Assembly (NCBI GenBank): GCA_028023455.1
Contig: JAQFVV010006273.1
Location: 3,978,142-4,042,141 of the forward strand
Reading direction: 5' to 3'
Length of the DNA stretch: 64,000 nt
Origin: Epiperipatus broadwayi
Lineage: Eukaryota; Onychophora; Udeonychophora; Euonychophora; Peripatidae
Positions 21,455 to 34,479 of the stretch are shown here, one piece after another; the first letter of the stretch is position 1; each line of letters starts with the position of its first letter. The notes beneath the pieces were generated by a model. The model did no database searches and was not told the origin of the DNA. It saw nothing but the letters and a program-made list of their open reading frames with translations. The position numbers and the translations under genes are program-made.

Positions 21455-24300
21455 AAAAACTTAAAAGAACAAAAAAAAAATAAATAAATGGAAATGATTT
21501 TACAAAAGAAATACATCAAATCAAAATTACTTATTAATAAATAAAGTTGGTCAGATAGGATTCTATTGCAATTATTTTAAATACGGAACGTTTTTAATTT
21601 AATGTTCATGAATTATCTAAAGTTCTTACAGTTTTAAAAGGTCCATAATTTGTAGTTGTTTGTACTTTTGAATGGGAATTCCCATGCATTCCTGAAGATA
21701 TTGGTATCCAGTTAGCCGTTGTTTTTTACTTATCCAGAGGTCTTTTACTTTAGCTGGTCCTTAATGTAGAAAACAATTGGTCATTTCTCTTTCTTTTTTT
21801 ATAACCACTCACCTCCAACTCCACACTAATACATATCACCACTGCTGTCATACATCTCTTCCTCTAATTAATTTTTTTTATTTCCAAACCTTTCCTTTTA
21901 TATTAATTTTTGCGGATTAACTCAACATTACGTCATGATGATGAAGACCCTTTCATTGAGGTCCGATTCCTAAGGGATTTCTTTTTATTTGCTATTAGTT
22001 TCTATTGTTTTCCTATCTGACATTGCTTATACATTTAAATGCCCAAGGGCTGGTTCACTTGGACTAATTAAAATAATCATTTCCATTTTTTCAATAACAT
22101 TAATTAATTTGTTTTGTACAAACTTAGATATATTTTTATCTTTAAATCTTTACTGACAATTTAGTTTTAAAATACTTCTTTTTTTTTTTTTAATTTCTCA
22201 TTTGTGCGATTTTATATATATATGAATTTAGTATAGAATTTTAATTTTCAATTTTTAATTCTTAAAAAAAGAAGTTTTATTTGCAAACTTTTATTTTTTT
22301 CATGTTTAATAATAAAAAAACAATATAATGTCGTATGTGCCCGTTACAATATATATGCTAGAGTCTTTTACCCATCAAAGTAACTGAAAGGATTAAAGTT
22401 CTTCCCATGATGAGAATTAATCCCTTCAGCAAGAAGTCTCTTTTGTTTTCTTCTTAGCTGGAAAATATATGAGTCTATCATTATAGGTATTAAAAAAACA
22501 TATACATAAGTTAGGAATTTCTTTAAATATTTTCCATGGCTACAATTCAATAAATATGTGTTGGATTACCTGGAGCAGATTAATAAGCAAGCACAAAATG
22601 AATTTGAACTACTTTTTACTTGAGTGGTAAAGTAAACCAACAATCAAAAATTTTCTGAATATTTGATCAATAATAATAATGATGATATCTTTTATTGACA
22701 TTGTCTGAAAGATAAAAAATATCAATAAAGTCATAAAGGATTTAAAAGAGTCAATTTCAATAACTCTTTCCTCTTTAAATTTATAAAAAGCATTTTGAAG
22801 ATATCATATTTTATCTAATTTTTAGAGTTGGTTGAAACCTGAAGATAATTCATGTTTTACCTTTTTTTTAAGACAAAAAATATAGCTTCAGCTTTTGTTT
22901 ATAATGAGAAACTTCAACATTCTTTATACTAATAATACCCCATATTAATCATTGGTCTTAAAAGTTAGAATAAGTGAAGTCATAATCAATAAATTAATTA
23001 TTTGTTACAATTAATGTCAGTTCCAAAATATACATAATAGATATTAGAATTGATGGGTAATAACTGAAAAGTTCAAATTAACTAATAATTTTATGATAAG
23101 GCAAAATTCATCCTCATCTGATATTCTATCAGCTTCTAGTAATTTTTCAATTTCATTGTCTTTTACCATTTTTTTTAAATAATGTAAAATTAGCATTTTT
23201 TCATGACTATAATCAAATGCATGGCTTAACATATACTATAAGAAGAGTAACACAAGAATAACTATTAGCTTTTTACCCCTTCATTCAGATAAATTAAGTT
23301 GAAAAATAAAAAAAATAAAAGTGAAAGCTAGTTAATTTTCTTGTTTTAATTTTTAATATCACCTTTTCTATAATTTCAAGCATAACTTGTTTTTATTAAA
23401 AAACTTCTTTTATACACTAGTATATGTATGTAGTTTGCTACATTGTTTTATCATCTGATATCCTATTATCCAATCCAATTTGAAATATAGGAGGCAGGGA
23501 ATTTCACACTAGCATTTATAAAACCTTTTAATATTAATTCATCCTTGACTTTCTAATTAAATAAACTTCTGCATCATGTGATATCTAGACTAGTTACATA
23601 ATTATCTTTAAATTTTTTTTATTTAACTTAATAAAATAATATATTTATTTTAAAACACGCTCTTTATTAATTAAATACCTTTCCATTTAAAACATTTATT
23701 AACTTTATTTAGTTCCTTATTATAATTATTATTATTCAATACTTTATAAAGTATTGTTTTCTTTTTAAAAATAATTAATGCTTTTATTAATTTCCAATCT
23801 TACTTTATACTCATATATTAAAGCATTAAACATACACCTATTTCAGGAAATAATAACCTTTTAAATAATAATAATTCAACTACTTAATACAATTTATTAA
23901 ATTCAAAACTTCTAATTTTACTCAAATATCATCCAGATAACTAACACTTTATTTAAACATTGTTTTAAATATTATTTTTAAATGCAAATAAACTATAACT
24001 GACAAATATTTATATAAATTTATTTAGTATAACTATTTTAAAACACTAGACTCTAAACTAATATTTGCTTCAGTTTACACTGATAAATTGAAATTCTATG
24101 AATCTATCAACAAACTTAATATTTTAAAAATGATTATTAACAAGCATATTTAGTAAACTATTCTATCGACAATTGGAACATTTAACTAATGCCTATATAA
24201 TTAAATTAGAACAAAGTTACTTGAGAACAATCTTATTTTTATTTACGAAAAAAAGTTTTTTAATTATTATTATAGGTTATTTTTAACCCTTAGGGGCTTA
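21455..24300. other. ABCC intron, gene-free
   Basis: AT-rich. Two minus-strand frames (22368-22550 and 23044-23232) look mildly protein-like but could not be joined to the transporter in phase (see rejected list). Confidence 0.5.
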
Positions 24301-24309
24301 AAATTATAT

Positions 24310-26105
24310 TGTTATAATATATATATACTTGAACTCAGATTTTCATGCTCCCTACATGTATCCACTCCATCTTATGCAAACAATATACATGACCACATAC
24401 ATGTGAAAAAAAGATCTCTGATATCCATGTTTCATGCTGAACCAAAAGAATTCACCAGTTGGTCCAGATCACAATCCTCTCACACATATATAATCAGTGC
24501 TCAGTTTATATTAATATAGCAAATCTTCAAACTTTAATGGACACGCTTCAATCTTTTAAACTCTTCAGCCATTCATATCATTAAAAATCTGAGGATGGAA
24601 ACACTGCAAATATTTTTGTCATATGCATGTTCACTTTATCACTCTGACCCCTCACATATAGGACTGTAATATGTCTATTTAAATATACAGAAGAGAGATG
24701 GACAGAATATGAGCTAAATATGTAATGTTTAAATACTTACATATTGTCTATACTAAATGTAATTAGAAGAGACATGAACTCAGACTTTCAAAATCTCTAC
24801 AGCAATTCATTCCATCTTATACAACCACATACATGTGAAAAAGAGATAAATGATCTCCAACATACATATTTCATGCACCAACACTCATCAGTTGATCATA
24901 TTCCAAACATATATACAATCAGTGCTCAGTTTAGCTTTTTCATTAAAGTTTGAATATTTGTTTTCTTAATATAAACTGAAGCACTGATTGTATATATGTG
25001 TGGGAGATGGTGATCTGGATTAACTCATGAGTTCTGGTTCAGCATAAAATATGTATATTGGAGATTTTTTTTTTTTTTCACATTTATGTAGTCATGTGTA
25101 TTGGTTGTATATGATGGAATGGATAGCTGTAGGAAGCTTAAAAATCTGACTTTAAATTTTTTTTAATTACATTTAGTATAGACAATATACATGTATTTAA
25201 ATATTACATATTCAGACTGTTTACTGCCCATCCCTCTTTTGTATATTTAAATGAACATGGTGAGGTCCTATAGGTGAGGTGTCAGAGTGACACAAAGTCC
25301 ACATGGATATGACAATAATATTCACATCAACAAGGCCTTTGAACATTTCATCCTCAGATTTTCAATGATATAAATGGCTGAAGAGTTGAAGGATAGAAAA
25401 GATTAAAACTTGTCCATTAAAGTTTGAAGATTTGCTATCTTAATATACAACTGAGCTCTGATCATGTACATGCATTGGAGATAATGATCTGGGCAACTGG
25501 TTCAGTGGGAAATACATATATTGAATATTTATCTTTTTCATACATGTGTGATCATGTATAGTGGTTGCATAAGTTGTAGTGGATAGCTGTAGAAAGCTTA
25601 AAAGTCTAAATTCAAGTCCCTTTTAATTACATTTAGTATAGACAATGTACATGTAGTTAAATATTATATATTCAGGCTATATATTGCCCATCTCTCTTTT
25701 GTATATTTAAATGGACATATTGAGGTCCTATAGGTGTGGAGTCAAAATGACTCAAAGTTAATATAGATATGACAATAATATTGGCATCAACAAGGCCTTT
25801 GAATATTCCATTCTCAGATTTTCAAGGATATGGATAGCTGAAGCTTGTCCATTAAAGTTTAAAGATTTTCTGCTATCTTAATATAAACTGAGCACTGATT
25901 GTACACATGTGTGGTAGATAATGATCCGGATCAACTGATGAGTGCTCATCAGGAAATATATATATTGGAGATTTATTTTTTCCTATGTATGTGATCATGT
26001 GCATTGGTTGTATAAGATGGAGTGGATAGCTGTAAGAAGTTTGAAAGTCTGAGTTCAAGTTCTTTTAATTACATTTACTATTGACAATATATAAGTATTT
26101 AAATA
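24310..26105. repeat. Inverted array of ~440-bp repeat monomers
   Basis: The landmark gaactcagattttcatg occurs near 24333 and, with changes, 24777 (spacing 444 bp). After an axis near 24950, the same monomer runs in the opposite orientation, with starts near 24942, 25418 and 25850 (spacing about 430-480 bp). Each monomer carries acatgtgaaaaagagataaa, atcagtgctcagttta and gtctatactaaatgtaatta. The mid-part with ctgaggatggaaac alternates with these. Partial copies lie at 47.03 and 60.55-60.87 kb. Monomers differ by perhaps 10-20 percent. Near the monomer end, gagttcaag resembles a Pol III B box, so a SINE origin is possible. Confidence 0.8.
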
Positions 26106-26278
26106 TTATATATACAAAAATTTTGAATATTAAAATAAAATAACTGTTTATTGGAATAAAACAAAAAAATTTACAGCTGCAAAAAAACAAACAAACTAGA
26201 AGGTGGATATAAAAAAAGTTCTACATAAATATGTTTGAAAATAAACCCAGTGATTAATGATATATTGAAATAAATATC

Positions 26279-26463
26279 AAATATTAAATCATCCCACATG
26301 GTTACTGAATTCAGCTCCACCCTGTGCAAAATAAATATATAAATAAATTTGTCCATATTTCAAAACAGCCAGCTTCAAAATGATTTGAGGCTGGTTATAA
26401 TACATTTATTTCACAGAGAGTGGAACTGAATTTCATAACCATGTGGGGTGATTTAATATTTGT
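26279..26463. repeat. Hairpin MITE-like element (~185 bp)
   Basis: Arms aaatattaaatcatcccaca (26279) and tgtggggtgatttaatattt (right end) match inverted over about 58 bp with a few mismatches (ggttactgaattcagctcca against tggaactgaatttcataacc). The 60-bp centre includes a smaller hairpin (agccagcttc / gaggctggtt). No coding capacity; no clear target duplication. Confidence 0.8.
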
Positions 26464-26469
26464 TAAATA

Positions 26470-27415
26470 TATTTATATACACAAATCTTATCCTGGGTAC
26501 ATGTATTTGTAAATAATTATTGATTAATGTTACAATCTTTTCTGAGTCAAAATTAAAAAATAATAAAATTACAATTTTTCATAACTTGTTATTGTGTAAA
26601 TCTGGATTTACACAATCAATTTCAAGCATATAAATTGCGATACTTTTTGAACCACATTCAACTTGTATACTTCTACCAAGCAGTAAACAGTGTCTGAGAG
26701 TATAATTTTCTGTCTTATAAAATAAAATTTTGGTTCGGCTGGCTACTGGTTTTATTTCAAATAAATGTTTCTCCATTCTTTTCTGTAATCTTTTATTACA
26801 TTATTTTTAGTCATTACATTTAATATATGCTCAGTAATCATGGCCATTTCATGCTATAAAGCTACAATGGTAGTGTGTATTTATGAAACTATATTTCTAT
26901 TCTTTAATTACATGCTTAGCGTTTTTGATTTCAATCACTATTTTTTTAAATTTTTCTTTTATATATATTTTTTCCAAAAGTTACAATGCCCGTACTTATT
27001 TATGAGTAGCTATTAATGATGTTAATAATGATAGTCTCTTATTATCATTTCTAGACAACCTATTTTGGTATTAGTTGATTTCAATTAAAACTGATCAAAT
27101 TTGTTATTTTTTTCATATTATATACCACTTATATATTAATCTCATTTATTAAATACATAATTGTTAATGATTTTAAAAAAAATAGATAAATAGATATTTA
27201 TAATGCATGTACCAATGATCATATTTTCAAATGAGAAAAAACAAGAAGAAAATTTTAAAAAAATAATTACATGACAATAAAAAAATAACCTCATAAATCA
27301 ACCTAATTTTTAATGTTGAGAAACTTCTTATTAATGTTGGATTTTTTTAAAAAAGGTAGAAATCAGAACTTTCAAAATAAGTATATAATTTTTTTTGTAA
27401 CTCATGTCTTTGACA
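26470..27415. other. ABCC intron, gene-free
   Basis: AT-rich. A 65-codon minus-strand frame (26579-26776) has no recognised domain and no supporting splice sites. Confidence 0.5.
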
Positions 27416-27419
27416 CAAT

Positions 27420-27760
27420 AGCTTCAAAAATTTAAAGGCCAACTAATTGCTTCCCATGCTAGTGTCATCATTGCCAGACTAACAATACCCCTTGAAGAGA
27501 AAAGAGTGATAACACTTTTAAATTTAGTATTTATGAATCTAAAAGTTCTTGTTTGATTTCCATGTTATTGCTATCACAAGTCAGACAAGCAATTCTCAAA
27601 GAAAGAAAAATAATAGCCCACAAAATGTGCTATAAACTAACCTGTGGGTTACTACTAACAGTTGAATGTGTTTGAAATGTTTAAATAAAGTTTAAATTTT
27701 TTTTAGTCATTTAATAATTAAAACTAGATGATGAGAATATTCCAACATATAATTACAAAG
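27420..27760 (+). repeat. Diverged PLE 3'-tail repeat copy
   Basis: The end (ttgaatgtgtttgaaatgtt, aataaagtttaaatttt, agatgatgagaatattccaac) parallels the PLE tail at 34.68-34.76 kb. The upstream part is too diverged to align confidently. Confidence 0.45.
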
Positions 27761-27838
27761 AAAATGTTATCATCATAAACATTCAAATGAATAAATATCT
27801 ATATATATATATTAATATTCCAAATATTAAAAACTAAC

Positions 27839-27980
27839 CTTCTTGAGAATTTTTCTCTTGAATAAACTTTTTAATTAAAAAAGCATATTCTGAATCAGAA
27901 TTCATCAGATCATCATGGGTTCCAGATTCAACGATTTGTCCATCTTTCATGTATAAAATGAAGTTGCAATCTTTGAGATA
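27839..27980 (-). CDS. ABCC transporter exon, end of NBD1
   Basis: Minus strand: acceptor tcaattttag, donor GAAG|GTTAGT. Encodes YLKDCNFILYMKDGQIVESG, THDDLMNSDSEYAFLIKKF, IQEKNSQE, entered in phase 0 and leaving one base. The Y-L-x-x-C/A-D...MKDGxIVExGTHDDLM pattern is the strand-and-helix end of ABCC NBD1 following the H-loop. The spelling HQLQYLKDC...GTHDDLM is closest to ABCC5-type transporters as I remember the family, but I cannot test this by alignment. The protein lies on the cytoplasmic face and couples ATP hydrolysis to export. Confidence 0.93.
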
Positions 27981-28096
27981 CTAAAATTGAAATTAAAAAT
28001 ACGATTTTATGTAGATTTTTATTAGCTGACTTTCCATTTAAGAACATGGATGTGTGTGTAAAATCATGCATAATAAGAATTATATATATATATATT

Positions 28097-28271
28097 GAAA
28101 AGGGGTTAACCCTTTAATTGAGAAAGGGGCCCACATTTGGGTTGGTTTAATTTTTTTTTTTGTTTTTTTTTTTTGTTTTTTTTTTTTTTGGGGGGGAAAG
28201 TTTTAAAAATTTTTTTTAATTAAAGAAAGGAGGGGGGGGGGGGGGTTTTTTAAGGTTGGGGGGGAAAAAAA

Positions 28272-28305
<34 letters not shown>

Positions 28306-28347
28306 GGGGGGGGGGGGGGGGGGGGGGAAAGGGGGGGGGAGGGGGGG
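28097..28347. other. Homopolymer block, probable assembly artefact
   Basis: Runs of T, G and A of 8 to 30 bases dominate 28150-28347 with almost no ordinary sequence. The flanking phrase ataataagaattatatatat occurs at both edges (28069 and 28348), so the block appears to be inserted between duplicated ends. Long G runs are a typical dark-signal product of two-colour sequencing. The 84-codon frame at 28203-28457 is meaningless. Confidence 0.75.
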
Positions 28348-28374
28348 ATAATAAGAATTATATATATATATATA

Positions 28375-30280
28375 TAAAATACAGCCAAAGCAAACATTAA
28401 AAGTTGAGTTAATGTAGAATGTATAATAATTTTACCAAATTTTTGAATAGATAACAAGTAATTCTAAACATTTATTAGTACATGTTAATATTTGTAAGAT
28501 GATATCAAGGAATTTTTTTTTTACATTAATTAAACAAACCAAAATTATTCAGTCTTTATAGTTTTTTTAAAATATTATTTGTGACTAAAATAAAAAAATG
28601 AGTGCCACTCATGTATACAAATATTTTTAAAACCCTTTTTGAACATGAGCTCTGTATGCTTTTATTTTGATCACATAATATTATGAATACTACAAAAGCT
28701 GAAGAAAATTTAATTTTTACTTTTTAGTGCTTTTTATTTATGTGAACAAAAACATTTGTTTTTGTTTTTTTTTTATATTTTAATTTTATATAATTTCAGA
28801 AATTAAGTTTAGAAACAATTTAATGTGACTAGACTGCAATAATGTGAAAAGTATTGAATGCCATACAATATTAAACATTTAAGATTACTAATTTTTTTGC
28901 TAAAATTATTTGTAAACTCAAAAAAAAAAGTGTTCCCCATGAGAAATATATATATGCATGCAAAGTTTCAACTAGATCAGACATTGGAAGTTGGTAAAAA
29001 TTTAGTTACAAGATTTCACAGATAGACAAAAAAAAAAGAATAAGTTAAATAAAAGTATATAAAAACCTCACCAACTATTTACTTTTATTTTTGGAATTAT
29101 TTACTATTATGAATAATACTTGTAGCATTTCTCTATTTTTAAACTTTATTGGAAGAAAGTAAAAACATATTATAAACAGATATGTTTGGATTGACAAAAT
29201 AATTTTCTATAAATTTATTGTTGTTTTTAAACATAGTTAAGATATGTGAGCTTAATTTTTATAATAATAAATAATTTTGAAGCAAATATTTATCCATTAT
29301 AATAATAAATATTATATATAAATATTGTTTTAAAATAGTGGCTTATTTTTCATTCTATCAAGATAGTTTATCGAAGGACATGTTTTCTATTGTATTATCA
29401 TTTGAATAATAATTCCACTGCTTCATTAAAAATTTGCATATATTTTTTTATTTATATTCATAAAGTAAATTGTGTATAACCAACTATTTACACCTATTAT
29501 TATTGTTCTATTAGTACTTATTGTATTATTTAATTTAATTTGTATTATTGATTTTTGTCCTGCTCCAAATCTTTATTATACCAATGGTCACTATAATTTC
29601 ACATTTTTACAATAAATTTATATTTGGATATTATAAAAAATATATATGTGTGCTATTTAATTAAATTTAATGTCAGATAACAAACACCTTGCATTTAAAA
29701 CAACAAACAATTTTCAAGTATTAACATCTAAATTAAGATTTTCAGTAATAAAAGAAATTTTCTCTTTGCTCAGTCCATAAAAATGTTTTCTTGCAACAAA
29801 TTCAAATAATAATAATTTTCAAAAATGAGATAAATTCTATTACAATTATGCACAATAATAAAATCCATTTAGTTTTATTGTTTCAAGGCAGATAGATGCA
29901 TTAAACAATCATTTTTAATAACCTTGAAATCAATTCCATAATGTAAATAATTTTTACGATTTATATTTTAAAATTATTGCAATACATTTATTTTTTACCT
30001 TGAGAAAATAAAATAAAATTTATTTAAGTATTGTATATATTTATAACAGAATTTATTTCATTCTCATAAGTTTTTTGAATTGATTGATATATGATATCTT
30101 TACAAGCTGATAAAATAAGTTATTCTTTTGGCTAAAAACAAAGATCAATTTGGACTTGACCACTTGCAAAATTATTCATTTGTTTCACCATTCTCTTATG
30201 CATATTGTCTATGATCTGATATTAATTTTATTATAATAATTTCAAGGTGTAAGTTGTAAAAAATATTTACCTTATTTTTA
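28375..30280. other. ABCC intron, gene-free
   Basis: AT-rich unique-looking sequence; nothing supported. Confidence 0.5.
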
Positions 30281-30290
30281 TAGTATAGAA

Positions 30291-30776
30291 CAGGGGTGGG
30301 CAATTGTTTTGGATTGGGAGCCACAGAGGTTGGTGGAGGGCCACATCAGGATCCACTTTGTGGAAGCTAAGGTTAGCAGAGGGCCGCATCTTTTTTCATG
30401 AGACAATAAACACACTGCTTTATTCCCTGTATTATCAAAGAAATATTTGTTTGTTCATTCTCCATTAAACACATGACATTCATCACCAATTTTATATTTT
30501 TTCAGAAGATTCATGGTTTCACTAAAGTTGGAAATGTATATATTTGTTAATGCAAAGACAAAATTGAAATTAACCAAATCAATTGGAAAAGCACTGCACA
30601 TCATATTTACACTATGCATGTGTGGCCATCCTAGTGGAAAATAAGAGATGAATCTTCAGTTGCACATGGAAAAGAAATCTCAGTTCAAGGTGGATTTTTC
30701 TGATTGTCTTGGCAGGCCACATAAAAATTTTTAGCGGGCCACATGTGTCCTTCAGGCTGCTATTTGCCCACTCCTG
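30291..30776. mobile_element. Non-autonomous hAT transposon (486 bp)
   Basis: Ends CAGGGGTGGGCAA and ttgcccactcctg (one mismatch), with a perfect 8-bp target duplication GTATAGAA at 30283-30290 and 30777-30784. Inside, gggagccacagagg, ggagggccacatc, agagggccgcatc and agcgggccacatg repeat the sub-terminal wording common in animal hAT non-autonomous elements. No transposase. Inserted in the ABCC intron between the exons at 27.9 and 35.7 kb. Confidence 0.95.
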
Positions 30777-30844
30777 GTATAGAATATAGTTTGTGATAAT
30801 GATTATAAAAAGTATCTAAACCATTTGCCTGAAGGTTTATGATG

Positions 30845-31135
30845 ATGATATAAAGATGTGACGATATGTTGGACTATTTCCATCATCTATCATTAAATGT
30901 TGAATGTATAGAAAATTTTAAACTTTATTTAAACTTTTCAAATACTTGTTAATAATAATACACAAATATACAACACAGGTTAGTAATTACACAACATTTC
31001 AAGTAGTAGTATTCTCAACTCTTCCAGTGTTACATCTTCACTAGTGACAATATTAGCAGAGTCAAACTTACACTTTTAGTTAATTAAATATCGAATTGTA
31101 AGGCAATGGTATTCTGTCAAAATTTTCATATATTT
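30845..31135 (-). repeat. PLE 3' tail, minus copy
   Basis: Reads inverted to 34.48-34.78 kb: ttggactatttccatcatct against agatgatggaaatagtccaa, aaattttaaactttatttaa, and cacaacatttcaagtagtag. It follows directly the 3' end of the minus-strand PLE body at 31150, so it is that element's 3' untranslated tail. Confidence 0.8.
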
Positions 31136-31149
31136 GTATATGAGGGTTG

Positions 31150-33011
31150 GTCCAATTTTCCTGGGGCATTCAATTTTATCTTTTATGAGCAAGGTCTTTC
31201 ATTTTTTAATTTTTTTATTAAATTCTAAGAGCAATGTTAATTAGAGCCTACCATACATTGTGTATTGCCACACTGGATTGACTTATAGGATTATTTGTCA
31301 TTGCCATATGAGAAGCTTCCTTAAATTTTCTTCCTTGTACCTTTTCTTTTCTATTCAATAGTTATGAATTTTTCCAATTGATCATAAAGTCTTTAGTACA
31401 TATGTGGATTGCTACTGTAGACCCATCTCTTTTTTTCTATTTTAACTATTTTTGTTTATTCAATATCTGTTCAACAGGGTAACAGATCTCACCAATATAA
31501 TTCCTTCTATACTTGCATAGTATTTCATAAATGCAGTTTTTGTTTTCAGTATTTCCATTTTAAGCTTGGTAGATGCTAGAACTTCTTGAGATGCGGTATG
31601 GCTTTAGAAATCTGTTCTAATGTTATATTGACAGCAGATTTTTTTAAAATTTGTCTGCCAGTTCTGATATGTATGGATACACTACAGTACTAATCATTGT
31701 TTTTTCTTTTGGTATCGCTTTCTGTTTCTATTAGTGTTTTTTTTGATGACAACTGATGGATAACCATTCTTCACTGTTTCATAGTGGTAGTATAGTTCTA
31801 TGTTTAATGCTTCAATTTTAATTGGACATATATGCCAGGTACTTGTCAGTGTGTGTTGACTTCCTATACACTGTTGTTTTTACTTTGTTCTGAGGAAATC
31901 TTGTTACAAGAATATCTCAAGAATTCCAACTTTTGTTTTTATTCTGATTACATTGTGAATTTAAATGAAAAAAATATGTTGTTGATATGTGATGAGGATG
32001 ACTGTAATTGTGCATCACCACATAGTCATACCACAAATGTATCATTAACTTAATGAAGCCATACTTTAGTTAGACATGGGGTAGTATTTAAGGTTGTGGT
32101 TTCAAGTTCTTTTATATAAATGTTGCTAAGCAAGAATAACAGTAGTGACCTCATGACAATTCCCTAATTTTCTTGAAAGAATTTCAAGTTATATTAAAAG
32201 TATGTTGTTGTTATGCAGAATGTTAATAATTCCATTATATTATCAATCAGATTATTTTAGTTTGTAGACTATTATTATTATGTAATTTTTTGCTTATAAT
32301 AGATAATGCCTCATCACATGGTACCTTAGTAAATAAACTTTCCACCTTAAAACATACCAATATGACACTTCTTTTTATTTTTATGTTTTTGACTAATCTC
32401 AATAGATTATGGACTTTGAGAAGAAATCTCAAAAAAATTTTGTCATGGTGAATTTCTAGAACTAACAATAGGTCTTAATGAAATGTTGTCTTTATATATT
32501 TTAGGTAGTCCTTAAAAGTGAGGAATTTTGCTGAAATATGATGTTAATTTACTTTTTTCTGATCTTTGAAATACCAGTGATGCTTCCAAATTAATGCTTG
32601 TAACCTTACTTCAGTACTTGGAATTAGATTTTTTGCTACATTTTTGTAATGGCCTACTATTAGAAGTTCTTTAATTTTATTATCATAATTAGTTTTATCC
32701 ATTACAACTATAGTATTACTAATGTCAGCAAGAATAATGATTATAGATGTATCCTATTTGAGAGATTTAATAGCTTTTCTCTCATCACAAGAAATGTTTG
32801 ATTTTTGCTTTTGATGTTTTGCAAGTGTTCTTTTAATTCTCCTGTGTAATTCTGCTTCTTTCAGAGACAATTTTTGGGTAACTTTCTCAATGGCTGCCAT
32901 TATGTCAAATAATGGGACAGTTGATGATGTAATGGTGAAAGTCAAATCTTTTCTATGAATAGATAATTCATTATCAGTAAGGTGTTTAGAACTCAGATTT
33001 TTTACTGCCAA
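31150..33011 (-). mobile_element. Penelope-like retroelement, minus copy, decayed but near full RT
   Basis: Read on the minus strand from 33011. First comes the conserved PLE N-terminal block NLSSKHLTDNELSIHRKDL, TFTITSSTVPLFDIMAAIEK, EAELHRRIKRTLAKHQKQK, ISCDERKAIKSLK. RT sequence follows, including VESLFTKVPCDEALSII (about 32345-32290; the family has FDVxSLFTNVPxDEAL). Then come the YVDDTFV-region relatives (antisense of 31860-32050), and last a block near 31330-31240 matching the tail of the plus copy (aaggaagcttctcatatggc). Several frameshifts and stops; GIY-YIG is decayed. PLE proteins copy RNA into DNA at a nicked target. Head-to-head with the copy at 33.1-34.35 kb. Confidence 0.85.
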
Positions 33012-33089
33012 AGGTGATATATCATTTGTTTCAGTATGACCTATGTAGATTTACAAGCTTATTTTTCTGACATTATTTTATTCTTTGTA

Positions 33090-34345
33090 TAATTTAAATA
33101 TGGTCTTGAAGTCTTCATCTATAGATTTATTCTTAGTCCATCAATATGTAGGACACAATCTTTCATCAGGGATTCTAAGCACTTTGTAGAATTATTTATG
33201 GACATGAAAATAAAAAGAACTATCATATTGATAAGCTTTGATGTGAAAAGTTTATTTGCAAATGTACCATATAGTGAAGCATTGTCTATTGTAAAAAAAA
33301 AGTTATGTGATAATAATAGTCTAAAAATCAGAACAACTCTACCTATTGATAGTATAATGGAATTATCAACTTAGAATTCTTCCAACTAAATTGAAAAATG
33401 GCCATAGGATCACTATTGTTATCCTTGCTTATCACCATTTACATGTAAAATCATGAAACCACAGCTATAAATACTACTCCAGATTTGCCTAATGTGTGGT
33501 TTACTATGTTGATGGTACATTTGTGGTAGGGCTGCATGGTAAGGTGCAATTACAGTCATTCTGGACACATATCAACAACACATTTCCTTCAATTAAATTC
33601 ACAATAAAATCAAAACAAGAAACAAAATTGGAATTTCTTAGATATTCTTGTGACAAGTCTCCCTCAGAGCAAAGTAAAAACAACAGTTGGTATAAACATA
33701 CAATCATGCCAGAAGCACTAAACTGGAATTATACTATCATTATAAAACAATGCAAATGAAGTTTGTACAAAATTAGTGACTTGGAAAATGAAAAAACAGT
33801 GACTTGGCAAATGAAAAGATTTACATAAAACAAACTCTCATAAAGAATGATTATCCATCAGCCATCATCAAGATAACCTCTAATAGACAACAAAAAGAGA
33901 TACCAAAAAAATATAATTATTGCATAGTGTATCCATATATCCCAGTAATGGCAGAAAAATTAAAACAAAATCTTCAGCCAATATAACCCGAGAACAGCTC
34001 CACAAAGCCATATAACACTTCAAGAAATTCTAACATCTGAGGCTAAACTGGAAATTCTGATTAACTAAAATTGCATCTATAAAATACCAGGTGAAAATTG
34101 AAGGAAAGTATATTGGGGAGACCAGTTGGCTTGTTAAATAGTGATTGAAAGGACACAAACTAATGGTTAAAAGAGAGAAAACATATGTAAGATGGGCTAA
34201 AGACCATATATTCAATTGGGAAAATACAAAAATATTGGATAGAGAGAAAAAGTTGCAAAGAAAAAAATTCAAGGAAGCTGCTCATATGACAATAGGAAAT
34301 AATTCTATAAATCAACTCAGAATGGCATTACACAATGTGTGAAAG
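33090..34345 (+). mobile_element. Penelope-like retroelement, plus copy, 5'-truncated and decayed
   Basis: In order: ILISFDVKSLFANVPYSEAL (33222-33285; RT motif with the first catalytic Asp retained); stops near 33372; MVYYVDGTFVVGL (33496; the family motif is YVDDT, here YVDGT, so the second catalytic Asp is lost); HINNTFPSIKFTIKSKQETKLEFL; then YPYIPVMAEKLKQNL (33935-33980), the conserved PLE block before the endonuclease; then KYIGETSWLVK (34108-34139), the YIG part of GIY-YIG; and LKGHKLMVKREKT... to the C-terminus at 34341. It lacks the N-terminal block present in the minus copy. Inactive. Confidence 0.87.
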
Positions 34346-34479
34346 CCTCTAATTAATCTTGCTATTAAAAAGAAGTGATAAAAAAGACTCTTCTCATAAA
34401 AAAATAATGAAGAATTCAAGATGATTTGAACCAACCCTTATAAATACATATATGAAATTTCTATTACCTGTTTCCTTTG

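Noticed and set aside
22368-22550. Minus-strand frame with splice-like edges (LRRKQKRLLAEGINSHHG...)
   Set aside because: Joining it to the preceding ABCC exon in the required phase gives a stop, while the phase that stays open gives a hydrophobic peptide not expected in the linker.
23044-23232. Minus-strand frame reading KKMVKDNEIEKLLEADRISD...
   Set aside because: Protein-like in wording, but it cannot be entered in phase from the ABCC exon at 27839 and has no recognised domain or clear donor.
24310-26105. CRISPR-like array
   Set aside because: Units are about 440 bp, diverged and partly inverted, in an intron-rich animal genome; nothing about it fits CRISPR.
28203-28457. Proline/phenylalanine-rich 84-codon frame
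   Set aside because: Entirely within the homopolymer block, which is probably an artefact.
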